Assembly: GCA_963715785.1 (NCBI GenBank)
Contig: OY970276.1
Location: 2,046,001-2,110,000, forward strand
Direction: 5' to 3'
DNA from: LD21 sp963715785
GTDB taxonomy: Bacteria > Bacteroidota > Bacteroidia > Bacteroidales > VadinHA17
Length of the DNA stretch: 64,000 bases
Shown here: one piece after another, positions 45,840-53,251 of the stretch
Numbering within the stretch: position 1 is the first letter of the stretch
Layout: every line of letters starts with the position of its first letter
Made by a program: the position numbers and the translations under genes
The notes under the pieces: generated by a model
The model's database searches: none
What the model saw: the letters and a program-made list of their open reading frames with translations, nothing else
What the model was told of the DNA's origin: nothing

Positions 45840-45871
45840 ATGTTTTTTTCTTTGTGTTCTTTGGTTTTAAA
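45834..45871. repeat. 38-bp direct repeat, copy 1 (spans the GxxExxY start)
   Basis: This segment is identical to 45924-45961, 90 bp away. It includes the GxxExxY ATG and its upstream region. The two copies point to a tandem duplication of the gene's leader. Confidence 0.85.
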
Positions 45872-45923
45872 ACTTTGGGTTCTTTGCGGTTAACGGATTT
45901 CATTTTATGTACTAATGAAACAG

Positions 45924-45961
45924 AGTCATATGTTTTTTTCTTTGTGTTCTTTGGTTTTAAA
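45924..45961. repeat. 38-bp direct repeat, copy 2
   Basis: Identical to 45834-45871. It carries an orphan ATG followed by ACT like the true start, but that frame soon closes. A palindromic GCTATCGGAA-type sequence follows it, unlike copy 1. Confidence 0.85.
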
Positions 45962-46004
45962 GCTTAGCGTTCCCTTAGCTATCGGAATTTGCGGTTAATG
46001 GATT

Positions 46005-46832
46005 TTATTTTAATTTAAATATTAATGATACAGAGGAAGTTACGCCAAGTTTTTCATGAGTAACAAAACCAAAGTCGGTCTGCACCATCTTTATGAGTAA
46101 TCCCAGCCCGAAACTGAATGAATTATTGTCGGAACTGTATCCCCCTCTTAACCACAGATTCTTTACAGCTTCATATTCAAATCCGGCTTTAAGCATCAGC
46201 CTGCTTCCTGAGCTCATTTCTGCTTCAACGCCTGTAAAAAGCGACCTGGAGAGATAGGTGCCGGCACCTATTCTTAATGATATTGGAAGGGGGATTTTTC
46301 TGAGTGAATTAGGGACCGGATTAAAAATATGAAACCCTAATGTTGTGCTTTCCGAAGGAGTGAAAATCACGCCGGCTTCACAAGTCAGGTACTGATTATT
46401 TTTATATTCTCCTGTTGTTCTTTCCGATAGATAATCAACCTGCACACCTGCGGATAATTTTCGGGAAAGCTTTAAACCACATGCAAGACCCGTAATGTCC
46501 CTCTTGAAATCTGAATAACCAAAATGAGAATACACTACACCAAGTGAGGATTTCCCGGCGGGCAAAATTATTCCAAGGGTACGGGTTCCGAGTTCACTGA
46601 TATTAAACCTGTTTTCATAATTGAATCCAAATGTCACGGATTCATTATCAGCAAGAATTGCCTGGTTATGAAATGAAGACCAGAAGCTCTTCTTCATAAT
46701 GCAAACATACTCTGTTCCTGCTTCGCCCGCGCCGGCAGACGGACGATAAGGATCGCCTCCAGATGCGGTTAAAGAGAAAAAAAGAAATATGAAAGAAACA
46801 GATATTTTAAGCAGCGAGCTCAACTGTTTCAA
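46005..46832 (-). CDS. Outer-membrane beta-barrel protein (PorV/PorQ-like), uncharacterised
   Basis: The 275-residue protein has a signal peptide (LLKISVSFIFLFFSLTASG) followed by beta strands with alternating hydrophobic residues and a repeated GxxY/F pattern (LGVVYSHFGYSDFKRDITG, AGVQVDYLSERTTGEYKNN, LWLRGGYSSDNNSFSFGLGLLI), typical of Bacteroidota outer-membrane barrels. I would compare it with the PorV/PorQ group, but no diagnostic motif is visible. It was probably adjacent to the HhH barrel gene before the GxxExxY cassette came between them. The IS110 element is inserted 98 bp upstream of its start and separates it from purE. Confidence 0.68.
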   Translation of the reverse strand: MKQLSSLLKISVSFIFLFFSLTASGGDPYRPSAGAGEAGTEYVCIMKKSFWSSFHNQAILADNESVTFGFNYENRFNISELGTRTLGIILPAGKSSLGVVYSHFGYSDFKRDITGLACGLKLSRKLSAGVQVDYLSERTTGEYKNNQYLTCEAGVIFTPSESTTLGFHIFNPVPNSLRKIPLPISLRIGAGTYLSRSLFTGVEAEMSSGSRLMLKAGFEYEAVKNLWLRGGYSSDNNSFSFGLGLLIKMVQTDFGFVTHEKLGVTSSVSLIFKLK

Positions 46833-46902
46833 AATTTTTTACAATACTAAAATAGGAAAAATTTTAATAGAATCAAAGAGAAATAAAAATATAAGGAATA
46901 AC

Positions 46903-46930
46903 CGCCCCGGTAGCTATCGCGATCACAGAG
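46903..46930. repeat. Half of the palindromic repeat interrupted by IS110 (left side)
   Basis: CCCCGGTAGCTATCGCGATCACAGAG belongs to the same family as the repeat at 50514-50549. The other half, CCACAGAGGG, lies at 48644 beyond the IS110 element. Rejoining the halves at the shared AG restores a continuous repeat. Confidence 0.65.
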
Positions 46931-47046
46931 TTATTTCGTTTAAAGTTTGATTTTTTTGAAAAAAGTTTATAAAGTTCTTTGACATATTGTAATCGGGGAA
47001 AAAGGTTGTTAAAGTTGTTAGTTTTTAAATATTTATAATATGTTTT

Positions 47047-48435
47047 TCATAATTTTGTTTCGGAGGAACATGTAGATCCCGTATTTTGTGAAGTTATTTC
47101 ACATTGGGACAAATCGTGTTCCCTCCTTTTTTTTGTCTGTTTTCTGGAGATAGGAGCTTTTACATCAAACTCCTGGAAACGACGACTTTTTTCGATATTT
47201 GCATTTGCCTGTTGTTGTTTTTCCTGTTGTTTATCTCTAGATTTTTCACAGTTTATTTTGTCAATCAAGGGATTATATTCTTGTTTATGCTTTAGCATCC
47301 CATAGATTATTCGTAAGATCTTATGCATACAGACACCTATAGCGGCCATTTTTTTCATTCCATGGGATAATTTCTTCTCATAAACAGACATGATTAGAGG
47401 ATTATAAGTAATAGCTCCTTTAGCAATGTTAAACAGTATCTTCCGCATGTTTTTGCTCCCCTGTTTACTCATGCGTACACCTATTACTTTATCTCCACTT
47501 TGCTTAAACTTGGGGTGTAATCCGAAGTAACAACTAAACCCCTTTACTGTAGGAAAACGCTCAATGGTTTCTATCTCAAGCAACAGACCAATTGCAGATA
47601 TGGTGCTTATGCCTTTAAATGATTTTAAAAGTTCAATCTCAGGGCATATAAGGTCCCGTTCAATTAATTGCATCTGACTTTTAATGTTTTGATCAAATGA
47701 CTTGATTTGCATGGCAATCTGACTTACCAATATTTCTGCGTTCCTGTCGGTAGCTGAAGCGATATTTTGGTCCGCTTCTGCTACCAGTTCCTTCGCTCTT
47801 GCTAGTGAGAGATAAGGGATTTTTGCAAGTTTCTCTGGCTTTGCCTTAGCTAACTTATCTGCTGTTGGACATTGGATTATTAGCTCCAATAGCCAATTTG
47901 GAAGATCGCCTTTCTTATACCGCATCAACGTAGGATTAGCGCTGTACAAAATTGTTTCCAGTTGATTAATTGTCTGAACCCTTTGCTGCTTCTGCATTTC
48001 AACAAAATTCCAGTGACGACAAAGAGATTTCCATTTATCATCCTGATCGTAAGTGATGTTCTTAGGATGATCAATCATAAACTCTGCAATACTTAAAGCA
48101 CTTATGGCATCTGTAACGTTTCGCTTCATCCCAGCTTTCCGGTTGAATGTAACACCTGCAGGATTTATCCTTGCTACCTTAAGATTAAAAACCTTCTGAT
48201 AGCTTTTAAGCGTATTTAACCAGTTGTTCTCATAACCCCCAGTGCTTTCCACTGCTGCATAGATTTCTGATCCTGGATGCTTCTCAATATAAGCTTCAAG
48301 CATAGAATAAAGCTTACAATGACCTGCATAGGTATCATCAAGCTGAAAGTTTTCCAAAACAGTCTGCTTCTTTTCGGAAAGGATTACCCAGTCGGCATAT
48401 CCTTTACTGACATCACCTCCCAAATAAAGTTTCAT
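47047..48435 (-). CDS. IS110-family transposase
   Basis: The 462-residue recombinase has an N-terminal RuvC-like DEDD domain (LGGDVSKGYADW with Asp8; YAAVESTGGYE with the Glu near 63). A C-terminal transposase_20 domain follows (KSFKGISTISAIGLLLEI; VIGVRMSKQGSKNMRKILFNIAKG), whose Ser in MSKQGS is the expected serine-recombinase-like nucleophile. The third acidic position is unusual: where most members have K-x-D-x-x-D-A, this one reads KRNVTDA, so Asp is replaced by Asn. The tail of about 70 residues is Lys/Gln-rich. Bridge-RNA-type non-coding DNA lies directly upstream, as in the IS110 (not IS1111) subgroup. Confidence 0.93.
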   Translation of the reverse strand: MKLYLGGDVSKGYADWVILSEKKQTVLENFQLDDTYAGHCKLYSMLEAYIEKHPGSEIYAAVESTGGYENNWLNTLKSYQKVFNLKVARINPAGVTFNRKAGMKRNVTDAISALSIAEFMIDHPKNITYDQDDKWKSLCRHWNFVEMQKQQRVQTINQLETILYSANPTLMRYKKGDLPNWLLELIIQCPTADKLAKAKPEKLAKIPYLSLARAKELVAEADQNIASATDRNAEILVSQIAMQIKSFDQNIKSQMQLIERDLICPEIELLKSFKGISTISAIGLLLEIETIERFPTVKGFSCYFGLHPKFKQSGDKVIGVRMSKQGSKNMRKILFNIAKGAITYNPLIMSVYEKKLSHGMKKMAAIGVCMHKILRIIYGMLKHKQEYNPLIDKINCEKSRDKQQEKQQQANANIEKSRRFQEFDVKAPISRKQTKKRREHDLSQCEITSQNTGSTCSSETKL

Positions 48436-48462
48436 AGAGCAATAGTTTTTGTTTTACATTTT

Positions 48463-48580
48463 CAGGTAACATCTTTCTCGTAAATGCGGTTTCGAAAACC
48501 ATGTTATTTCCCGATTTTTACCTGGCTGACATAATAAACTCTGCGACAGGTTCAATAGACCTACACCACAGAACATTATT
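48463..48580 (-). ncRNA. Candidate IS110 bridge RNA (target and donor loops)
   Basis: Transcribed leftward, two hairpins appear between the element's left end and the transposase start. The first (48532-48580) has outer AATAA/TTATT pairing, internal-loop strands TTCTGTGG (48566-48573) and CGCAGAG (48539-48545), and an inner AGGT/ACCT hairpin; the strands pair with the two sides of the CTCTGTGG-CT-CTGTG target. The second (48463-48524) is closed by CAGGTAA/TTACCTG, with strands GAAATAAC (48503-48510) and TACGAG (48477-48482) around a GGTTT/AAACC hairpin; these match the right end AAATAA-CT and left end CT-CGTA. Ends of the full RNA are not determined. Confidence 0.75.
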
Positions 48581-48659
48581 GCCAGTTAAGTAAAACAATA
48601 TATCAATAACTTTATAAAATATTTCAAAGAACAAACATACGAGCCACAGAGGGGAGAAA

Positions 48660-49166
48660 CTAGTTTGTTTTGTAAGGGAATTTTACATTCTTCAATTCTT
48701 CATTTGCCTCAACGATCTTTTTTTTGAGGGATTCTTTATATTTTATAACCGCTGACATGATTTCCTTATCACCCGTGGCAATAATCTGGGCTGCAAGGAT
48801 GCCGGCATTCTGTGCTGCATTAACTCCAACGGTAGCTACAGGTATCCCGGGAGGCATCTGTAGAATGGAAAATATTGAATCGAGTCCTTCGAGTGACGCT
48901 TTAATTGGCACACCGATTACTGGGACAGGAGTCATCGAGGCAATTACTCCCGGAAGATGAGCAGCCATTCCTGCTGCTGCAATTATCACCTTAATTCCCC
49001 TTGCCTGCGCATTTTTTGCAAACTTTTCAACCTCTTCGGGTGTTCTGTGAGCCGAGAGGGCATTCATCTCAAAAGGTATCCTGAAATTATTCAATATCTC
49101 TGCTGCCTTCTCCATTACAGGCAGATCAGATGTGCTTCCCATTATGATACTGATTATCGGTTCCAT
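48660..49166 (-). CDS. purE: N5-carboxyaminoimidazole ribonucleotide mutase PurE
   Basis: PurE (class I) rearranges N5-CAIR to CAIR in purine synthesis. The 168-residue protein has IIMGSTSDLPVMEKAAEIL, NALSAHRTPEEVEKFA with the conserved SAHR, AAGMAAHLPGVIASMT and PVIGVPI, as in the family. An IS110 element lies 16 bp after its stop. It is divergent from hpt, and no purK is present here. Confidence 0.96.
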   Translation of the reverse strand: MEPIISIIMGSTSDLPVMEKAAEILNNFRIPFEMNALSAHRTPEEVEKFAKNAQARGIKVIIAAAGMAAHLPGVIASMTPVPVIGVPIKASLEGLDSIFSILQMPPGIPVATVGVNAAQNAGILAAQIIATGDKEIMSAVIKYKESLKKKIVEANEELKNVKFPYKTN

Positions 49167-49199
49167 TTAAAATAAATTAATTTAACTTGCTGATAAGGA

Positions 49200-49207
49200 C
49201 AAAAATA
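49200..49207 (-). promoter_or_regulatory. Promoter -7 box (TATTTTTG) of purE
   Basis: TATTTTTG on the minus strand fits TAnnTTTG and lies 34 bp before the purE ATG, in the short divergent gap to hpt. Confidence 0.45.
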
Positions 49208-49258
49208 AGGTATTATTTTCATATTTTCGCACCGGCAAACGGTTCAAATATAGGCTTC

Positions 49259-49795
49259 ATGAAAGAAATCAGCATACTTGATAAAAAGTTCAGGGAATAT
49301 TTAAAAGAAAGCGTTATACAGAAAAGAATTACAGAGCTTGCCGCAGAGGTGAATAAGGATCTTGCCGGCAGGGAGGTGGTTTTTCTTGGTATTCTTAATG
49401 GTGCATTCCTTTTTGCAGCTGATCTTTTCAGACAGATTGATTTCCAGGCAAGGATTTCATTTATAAAGCTTGCATCATACCAGGGAACCACCTCTCAGGG
49501 ATTGATAAAAGAGCTTATAGGTTGGAATGAAGACATCAAAAACAAAACAATAGTCATTATCGAAGATATCGTTGATACCGGGAACACTCTGGAGCGCATT
49601 GTGGATGAGCTTGTTATAAGAAAGGCAGCTGAAATCAGAGTAGCCTCGATGCTTTATAAGCCCGGGGCATATACAAAAAAGATCCCTCTTCATTATATTG
49701 GTTTTGAGATACCAAATGATTTTGTAGTCGGATATGGTCTCGATTATGATGGCTTCGGACGTAATCTTCCTTCAATCTATACTTTGGTTAAATAA
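49259..49795 (+). CDS. hpt: Hypoxanthine phosphoribosyltransferase
   Basis: HPRT salvages hypoxanthine (and guanine) with PRPP. I choose ATG 49259 (MKEISILDKKFREYL), giving 178 residues, the usual length; an in-frame ATG at 49187 would add 24 residues and run into the purE promoter region. It has VVFLGILNGAFLFAADLFR, the PRPP loop VIIEDIVDTGNTLERIV near residue 98 and the C-terminal FVVGYGLDYDGFGRNLPSI. adk follows after a hairpin. Confidence 0.95.
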   Translation: MKEISILDKKFREYLKESVIQKRITELAAEVNKDLAGREVVFLGILNGAFLFAADLFRQIDFQARISFIKLASYQGTTSQGLIKELIGWNEDIKNKTIVIIEDIVDTGNTLERIVDELVIRKAAEIRVASMLYKPGAYTKKIPLHYIGFEIPNDFVVGYGLDYDGFGRNLPSIYTLVK

Positions 49796-49801
49796 GTTAG
49801 G

Positions 49802-49820
49802 TACCGGTTTGTAACCGGTA
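49802..49820 (+). terminator. Hairpin after hpt, possible weak terminator
   Basis: TACCGGTT-TGT-AACCGGTA is a perfect 8-bp stem with a 3-base loop, 6 bp after the hpt stop and followed by ATTTTAT. The short T-run makes it a weak or attenuating terminator. Confidence 0.5.
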
Positions 49821-49856
49821 ATTTTATAATTCATAACAGATAATTTAAATTTTACT

Positions 49857-50432
49857 ATGGTTAATTTTTTAATTTTTGGCCCTCCCGGATCCGGTAAGGG
49901 AACACAGTCGGTAAGACTGGCTGAGAAATTCAATCTTCTTCATCTCTCCACCGGCGATATGCTTCGCGCTGAAATAGCTGCCGGAACGGAGTTAGGGAAA
50001 AAAATGAGCCTCATTATGTCGAAAGGGGAGCTTGTACCTGATGCGGTAGTGATAGAAATGATTGCAAATAAGATAGATAGCAGCAAGGGGACAGCAGGAT
50101 TTCTTTTTGATGGATTTCCCCGTACAGTGGCACAGACAATCTCGCTCGAGAAAATGCTGAACGATCGTGGCATGAAGATCGACCGGATGCTGGTTCTCGA
50201 TGTTGATCATGACGAACTTGTAAAAAGACTGATTGCAAGGGCAGAGCTCTCAGGAAGGCCGGATGATAAAGATCCAAAAGTAATTGAAAACAGGATTGAT
50301 GTCTATAAAGAAAAAACCGAACCTATTATCAAATACTGCGATCAGAAAGGATTATATCAGCCAGTGAATGGGATGGGAAGCATTGATGATATATTCAAAA
50401 GGCTTTCTGATTATATGAAGAAATTAGTTTAA
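49857..50432 (+). CDS. adk: Adenylate kinase
   Basis: Adk catalyses ATP + AMP to 2 ADP. The 191-residue protein is the short form lacking the zinc LID domain. Walker A GPPGSGKGTQSVRL lies at residues 7-20, LHLSTGDMLRAEI is the NMP-binding segment, FLFDGFPRTVAQT is the DGFPR motif, and RAELSGRPDDKDPKVIENRIDVYKEKT holds the lid Arg residues. Confidence 0.96.
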   Translation: MVNFLIFGPPGSGKGTQSVRLAEKFNLLHLSTGDMLRAEIAAGTELGKKMSLIMSKGELVPDAVVIEMIANKIDSSKGTAGFLFDGFPRTVAQTISLEKMLNDRGMKIDRMLVLDVDHDELVKRLIARAELSGRPDDKDPKVIENRIDVYKEKTEPIIKYCDQKGLYQPVNGMGSIDDIFKRLSDYMKKLV

Positions 50433-50436
50433 CAAT

Positions 50437-50549
50437 CTCTGTGATACTCTGTGTCTTCTCTGTGTAACTCTGTGTAAGTTCTTATTTTTTTGTTTCACAG
50501 AGGGCCACAGAGTCCCGATAGCCATCGGGAGCACAGAGAGCCACAGAGA
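50437..50549. repeat. Inverted intergenic repeat with CTCTGTG / CACAGAG arms
   Basis: The adk-obgE gap is filled by several CTCTGTG units on the left (50437-50475) and CACAGAG units on the right (50496-50549) around a T-rich centre. CCCGATAGCCATCGGG at 50514-50529 lies in the right arm. It belongs to the same family as the sequence interrupted by IS110, and its GCACAGAGAGCCACAGAG segment is nearly the same as the IS110 target. It resembles a MITE or REP-type element. Confidence 0.7.
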
Positions 50550-50562
50550 ATAATAATAAAAT

Positions 50563-51555
50563 ATGTCCGGATCAAACTTTGTCGATTATATAAAAATATA
50601 CTGCCGTTCGGGTAATGGCGGGGCAGGATCGGCTCATTTCAGAAGAGAGAAATTTGAACCGAAAGGAGGCCCCGACGGAGGTGATGGAGGCAGAGGAGGG
50701 CATATTATCCTAAGAGGCAATGAACAGATGTGGACCCTGCTGCATCTAAAGTATCAGCGTCATATATTTGCTGAGAATGGTGTTGGAGGAGGCCGGCAAC
50801 AATCTACGGGTGCTGAAGGGAAAGATGTGATAGTTCAGGTACCTCTCGGGACCATAGCAAAAAACAGTTTGACCGGTGAGGTGATTTTTGAAATAACGAA
50901 GAACGGAGAAGAAAAGATCCTTGCCAAAGGCGGAAGAGGAGGTCTTGGTAATGTTCACTTTAAATCTGCTACAAATCAGACACCCCGATATGCTCAGCCG
51001 GGCGAACCCGGGATTGAGGAAGAATTCGTACTTGAACTTAAGATCCTGGCCGATGTTGGTCTCGTCGGATTTCCAAACGCCGGCAAGTCAACATTGCTGT
51101 CGGTAGTGTCGGCTGCAAAGCCAAAGATAGCTGATTATGCGTTCACGACTCTGGTACCTAATCTCGGCATTGTCAGTTACAGGGATGATAAATCCTTTGT
51201 GATGGCTGATATCCCGGGTATCATAGAAGGAGCTCACGAAGGCAAGGGTTTGGGAATAAGATTCCTGCGGCATATTGAACGAAACTCAATGCTTCTTTTC
51301 CTGGTGCCAGCCGACAGCAAAAACATAAGGGCGGAATATGAGATCCTGATTAACGAATTAAAGATGTATAATCCCGAACTGCTTGATAAAAAGCGAGTAC
51401 TTGCAATTTCAAAAACCGATATGCTGGATGAAGAACTGATAAGCGAAATAAGAGCAGACTTGCCCGATATACCAAGGGTCTTTATCTCCTCGGTCACAGG
51501 TCAGGGAATTGTTACATTAAAGGATATGATTTGGAAAGTGCTTAACCACGAATGA
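50563..51555 (+). CDS. obgE: GTPase ObgE/CgtA
   Basis: Obg is an essential ribosome-associated GTPase of growth and stress control. The 330-residue protein has the glycine-rich Obg fold (GGAGSAHFRREKFEPKGGPDGG, residues about 15-36). The G domain follows: G1 GFPNAGKSTLLSVV near 168, G2 FTTLVPNLG, G3 DIPGIIEGAHEGKGLG, and SKTD for guanine specificity. It lacks a C-terminal OCT extension, as is common in Bacteroidota. Confidence 0.96.
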   Translation: MSGSNFVDYIKIYCRSGNGGAGSAHFRREKFEPKGGPDGGDGGRGGHIILRGNEQMWTLLHLKYQRHIFAENGVGGGRQQSTGAEGKDVIVQVPLGTIAKNSLTGEVIFEITKNGEEKILAKGGRGGLGNVHFKSATNQTPRYAQPGEPGIEEEFVLELKILADVGLVGFPNAGKSTLLSVVSAAKPKIADYAFTTLVPNLGIVSYRDDKSFVMADIPGIIEGAHEGKGLGIRFLRHIERNSMLLFLVPADSKNIRAEYEILINELKMYNPELLDKKRVLAISKTDMLDEELISEIRADLPDIPRVFISSVTGQGIVTLKDMIWKVLNHE

Positions 51556-51564
51556 TCTTTACAG

Positions 51565-52155
51565 ATGCTTGAACGCTTTGACCAACATCTTTTATTGCTC
51601 GTAAATTCGTCAAATACTCCTTTTTTTGATGGTGTCATGCATGCCCTCAGCGGCAAGCTGATATGGGCGCCTCTTTATCTGGCTATAATCATTTACCTTT
51701 TTATTATATACAAAAGAAAATTTCTTATAATACTTCTTTTGATAATTCTCGCAATTACGCTCTCCGATCAGGCGTCAGTCCTGCTAAAAAATATTACCCA
51801 GCGGCTTCGGCCATGTCATGACCCTGCGCTTTCCGGATTGGTTCATCTTGTTAAAGGAGAATGCGGGGGATTGTACAGCTTTGTTTCATCTCATGCAGCG
51901 AACTCATTTAATGTGGCACTAATTAGCCTGCTGCTGATAAAAAAACGATGGTACTCTGTCAGCATTATAATCTGGGCCCTGGTTATCGGATATAGCAGGG
52001 TCTATCTCGGCGTGCATTATCCGGGAGATGTATTGTGCGGTTCAATTCTCGGGGCATTGATAGGATTGAGCATATACAGATTGTATCTCCTGACAGACAA
52101 TTATATACTTAAAGATAGACCCTTCTTCAGCTCCTCTGAAAAGTCCAGAGATTGA
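51565..52155 (+). CDS. PAP2-family membrane phosphatase
   Basis: The 196-residue membrane protein has five or so helices and the three PAP2 motifs: KNITQRLRP (KX6RP), SSHAANSF (SxH with Ser in place of PSGH) and SRVYLGVHYPGD (SRX5HX3D). Such enzymes dephosphorylate lipid pyrophosphates such as undecaprenyl-PP or lipid A. Which substrate applies is not evident. It follows obgE at 9 bp. Confidence 0.88.
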   Translation: MLERFDQHLLLLVNSSNTPFFDGVMHALSGKLIWAPLYLAIIIYLFIIYKRKFLIILLLIILAITLSDQASVLLKNITQRLRPCHDPALSGLVHLVKGECGGLYSFVSSHAANSFNVALISLLLIKKRWYSVSIIIWALVIGYSRVYLGVHYPGDVLCGSILGALIGLSIYRLYLLTDNYILKDRPFFSSSEKSRD

Positions 52156-52234
52156 TAATTTTAAAATTCCTTTATGTACCTTCGCAATAATCATTGAGTT
52201 ACCGGCGGTATCCGGCAGTCCAAATTGACGATCA

Positions 52235-53185
52235 ATGCTTTGCATAAATCTCGAATCAAATGATCCTTACTTTAACCTTGCAATTGAGGAATATCTCCTT
52301 AAAAGCACAAAGGAAGAATATATAATTCTCGGGATAAATGACCCTTCTGTCATCATTGGCAAGCATCAGACGGTGCACAGGGAAATAAACACGAAATTCG
52401 TTATCAGCAATAACCTGCCTGTGATCCGCAGAATCTCGGGAGGCGGAACTGTATTTCACGACAGGGGTAACCTTAATTTCAGCTTTATCAGTCAGAGTGA
52501 AGCCGGCAAACAGATTGACTTCCAAAAATACACACAGCCGGTGATTGGCTTTCTGAAATCATTAGGTGTTGAGGCAAGATTTGAAGGAAAGAGCGACCTG
52601 AGAGTGGAAGGTTTGAAAATATCGGGGAATGCAGAGCATGTTTTTGGTAACAGGGTCCTTCACCATGGGACACTTCTGTTCAGCTCCTCACTGGAGATGC
52701 TCAGGAATTCCCTTCGCAAAGACATGTCGTGTTATGAATCAAGAGCCATATCATCCAACCCTTCAGCGGTTATGAATCTCGATGAGAAAATCAGTGCTTA
52801 TACTGATATCGGAGAATTCAGATCAGGAATGATGAATTACCTTCTGAATTACTTCCCCGATGCAGTATTCTATAATCTTTCCCGGAATGAGATAATGCAG
52901 GCAGAATCCCTGGCAGAATCAAAATACAGGACCTGGGAATGGAACTGGGCATATGGTCCGGAATATACTTTCAGGAACAGATTCAAAATAGATAATGTGT
53001 CACTTTCCTGGTACCTGTTGATTAAGGATGGGATCATCAGGGAATGCACTGCTGAAGGAACCGAACAGATGAAAGATATTTCGAAAAAGCTTATTGGCTG
53101 CAGACACATGGTAAGCGATTTATCTGAAGTTTTCCGGAATGAAAATATTTTTTTAACTGAAAAGGAGATCTTTAATTTCTTTTAA
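52235..53185 (+). CDS. lplA: Lipoate-protein ligase A
   Basis: LplA activates free lipoate with ATP and attaches it to E2/H proteins. The 316-residue protein has NLAIEEYLL, GKHQTVHREIN, RISGGGTVFHDRGNLNFSF (the RRxSGGGxVxHD motif), EGKSDLRVEGLKISGNAEH and a C-terminal accessory domain. Since lipA and lipB lie at 40-41.6 kb, this genome can both make and salvage lipoate. Confidence 0.93.
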   Translation: MLCINLESNDPYFNLAIEEYLLKSTKEEYIILGINDPSVIIGKHQTVHREINTKFVISNNLPVIRRISGGGTVFHDRGNLNFSFISQSEAGKQIDFQKYTQPVIGFLKSLGVEARFEGKSDLRVEGLKISGNAEHVFGNRVLHHGTLLFSSSLEMLRNSLRKDMSCYESRAISSNPSAVMNLDEKISAYTDIGEFRSGMMNYLLNYFPDAVFYNLSRNEIMQAESLAESKYRTWEWNWAYGPEYTFRNRFKIDNVSLSWYLLIKDGIIRECTAEGTEQMKDISKKLIGCRHMVSDLSEVFRNENIFLTEKEIFNFF

Positions 53186-53251
53186 TTTACTATTTTACAC
53201 CTGGACTTTATTAAGGATACTTCTGTGGATCCAGGAGAAAAAAAATAATTC

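Larger units (their letters stand above)
45360..45998. mobile_element. Candidate GxxExxY cassette bounded by inverted repeats
   Basis: TTAACCGCAAA at 45360-45370 and its exact reverse complement TTTGCGGTTAA at 45988-45998 bound a 639-bp segment that holds the GxxExxY gene and little else. Just inside each end is a TTCCGATAGCTA-type motif: a perfect 18-bp palindrome TTCCGATAGCTATCGGAA at 45381-45398 on the left, and a degenerate copy at 45976-45987 on the right. The symmetry suggests a discrete module inserted between two outer-membrane protein genes. No transposase is inside and no target duplication was identified. Confidence 0.5.
46931..48643 (-). mobile_element. IS110-family insertion sequence with 2-bp core CT
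   Basis: Element ends are placed by the transposase, its upstream structured RNA region and the interrupted repeat. In transposase orientation the flanks read CTCTGTGG then CT-CGTATG at the left end, and AAATAA then CT-CTGTGATC at the right end. One CT is flank and one is element (AG at 46929-46930 and 48642-48643 on the plus strand). Removing 1713 bp with one core restores CTCTGTGGCTCTGTGATC. The element has no terminal inverted repeats, as normal for IS110. It lies 16 bp from the purE stop. Confidence 0.82.
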
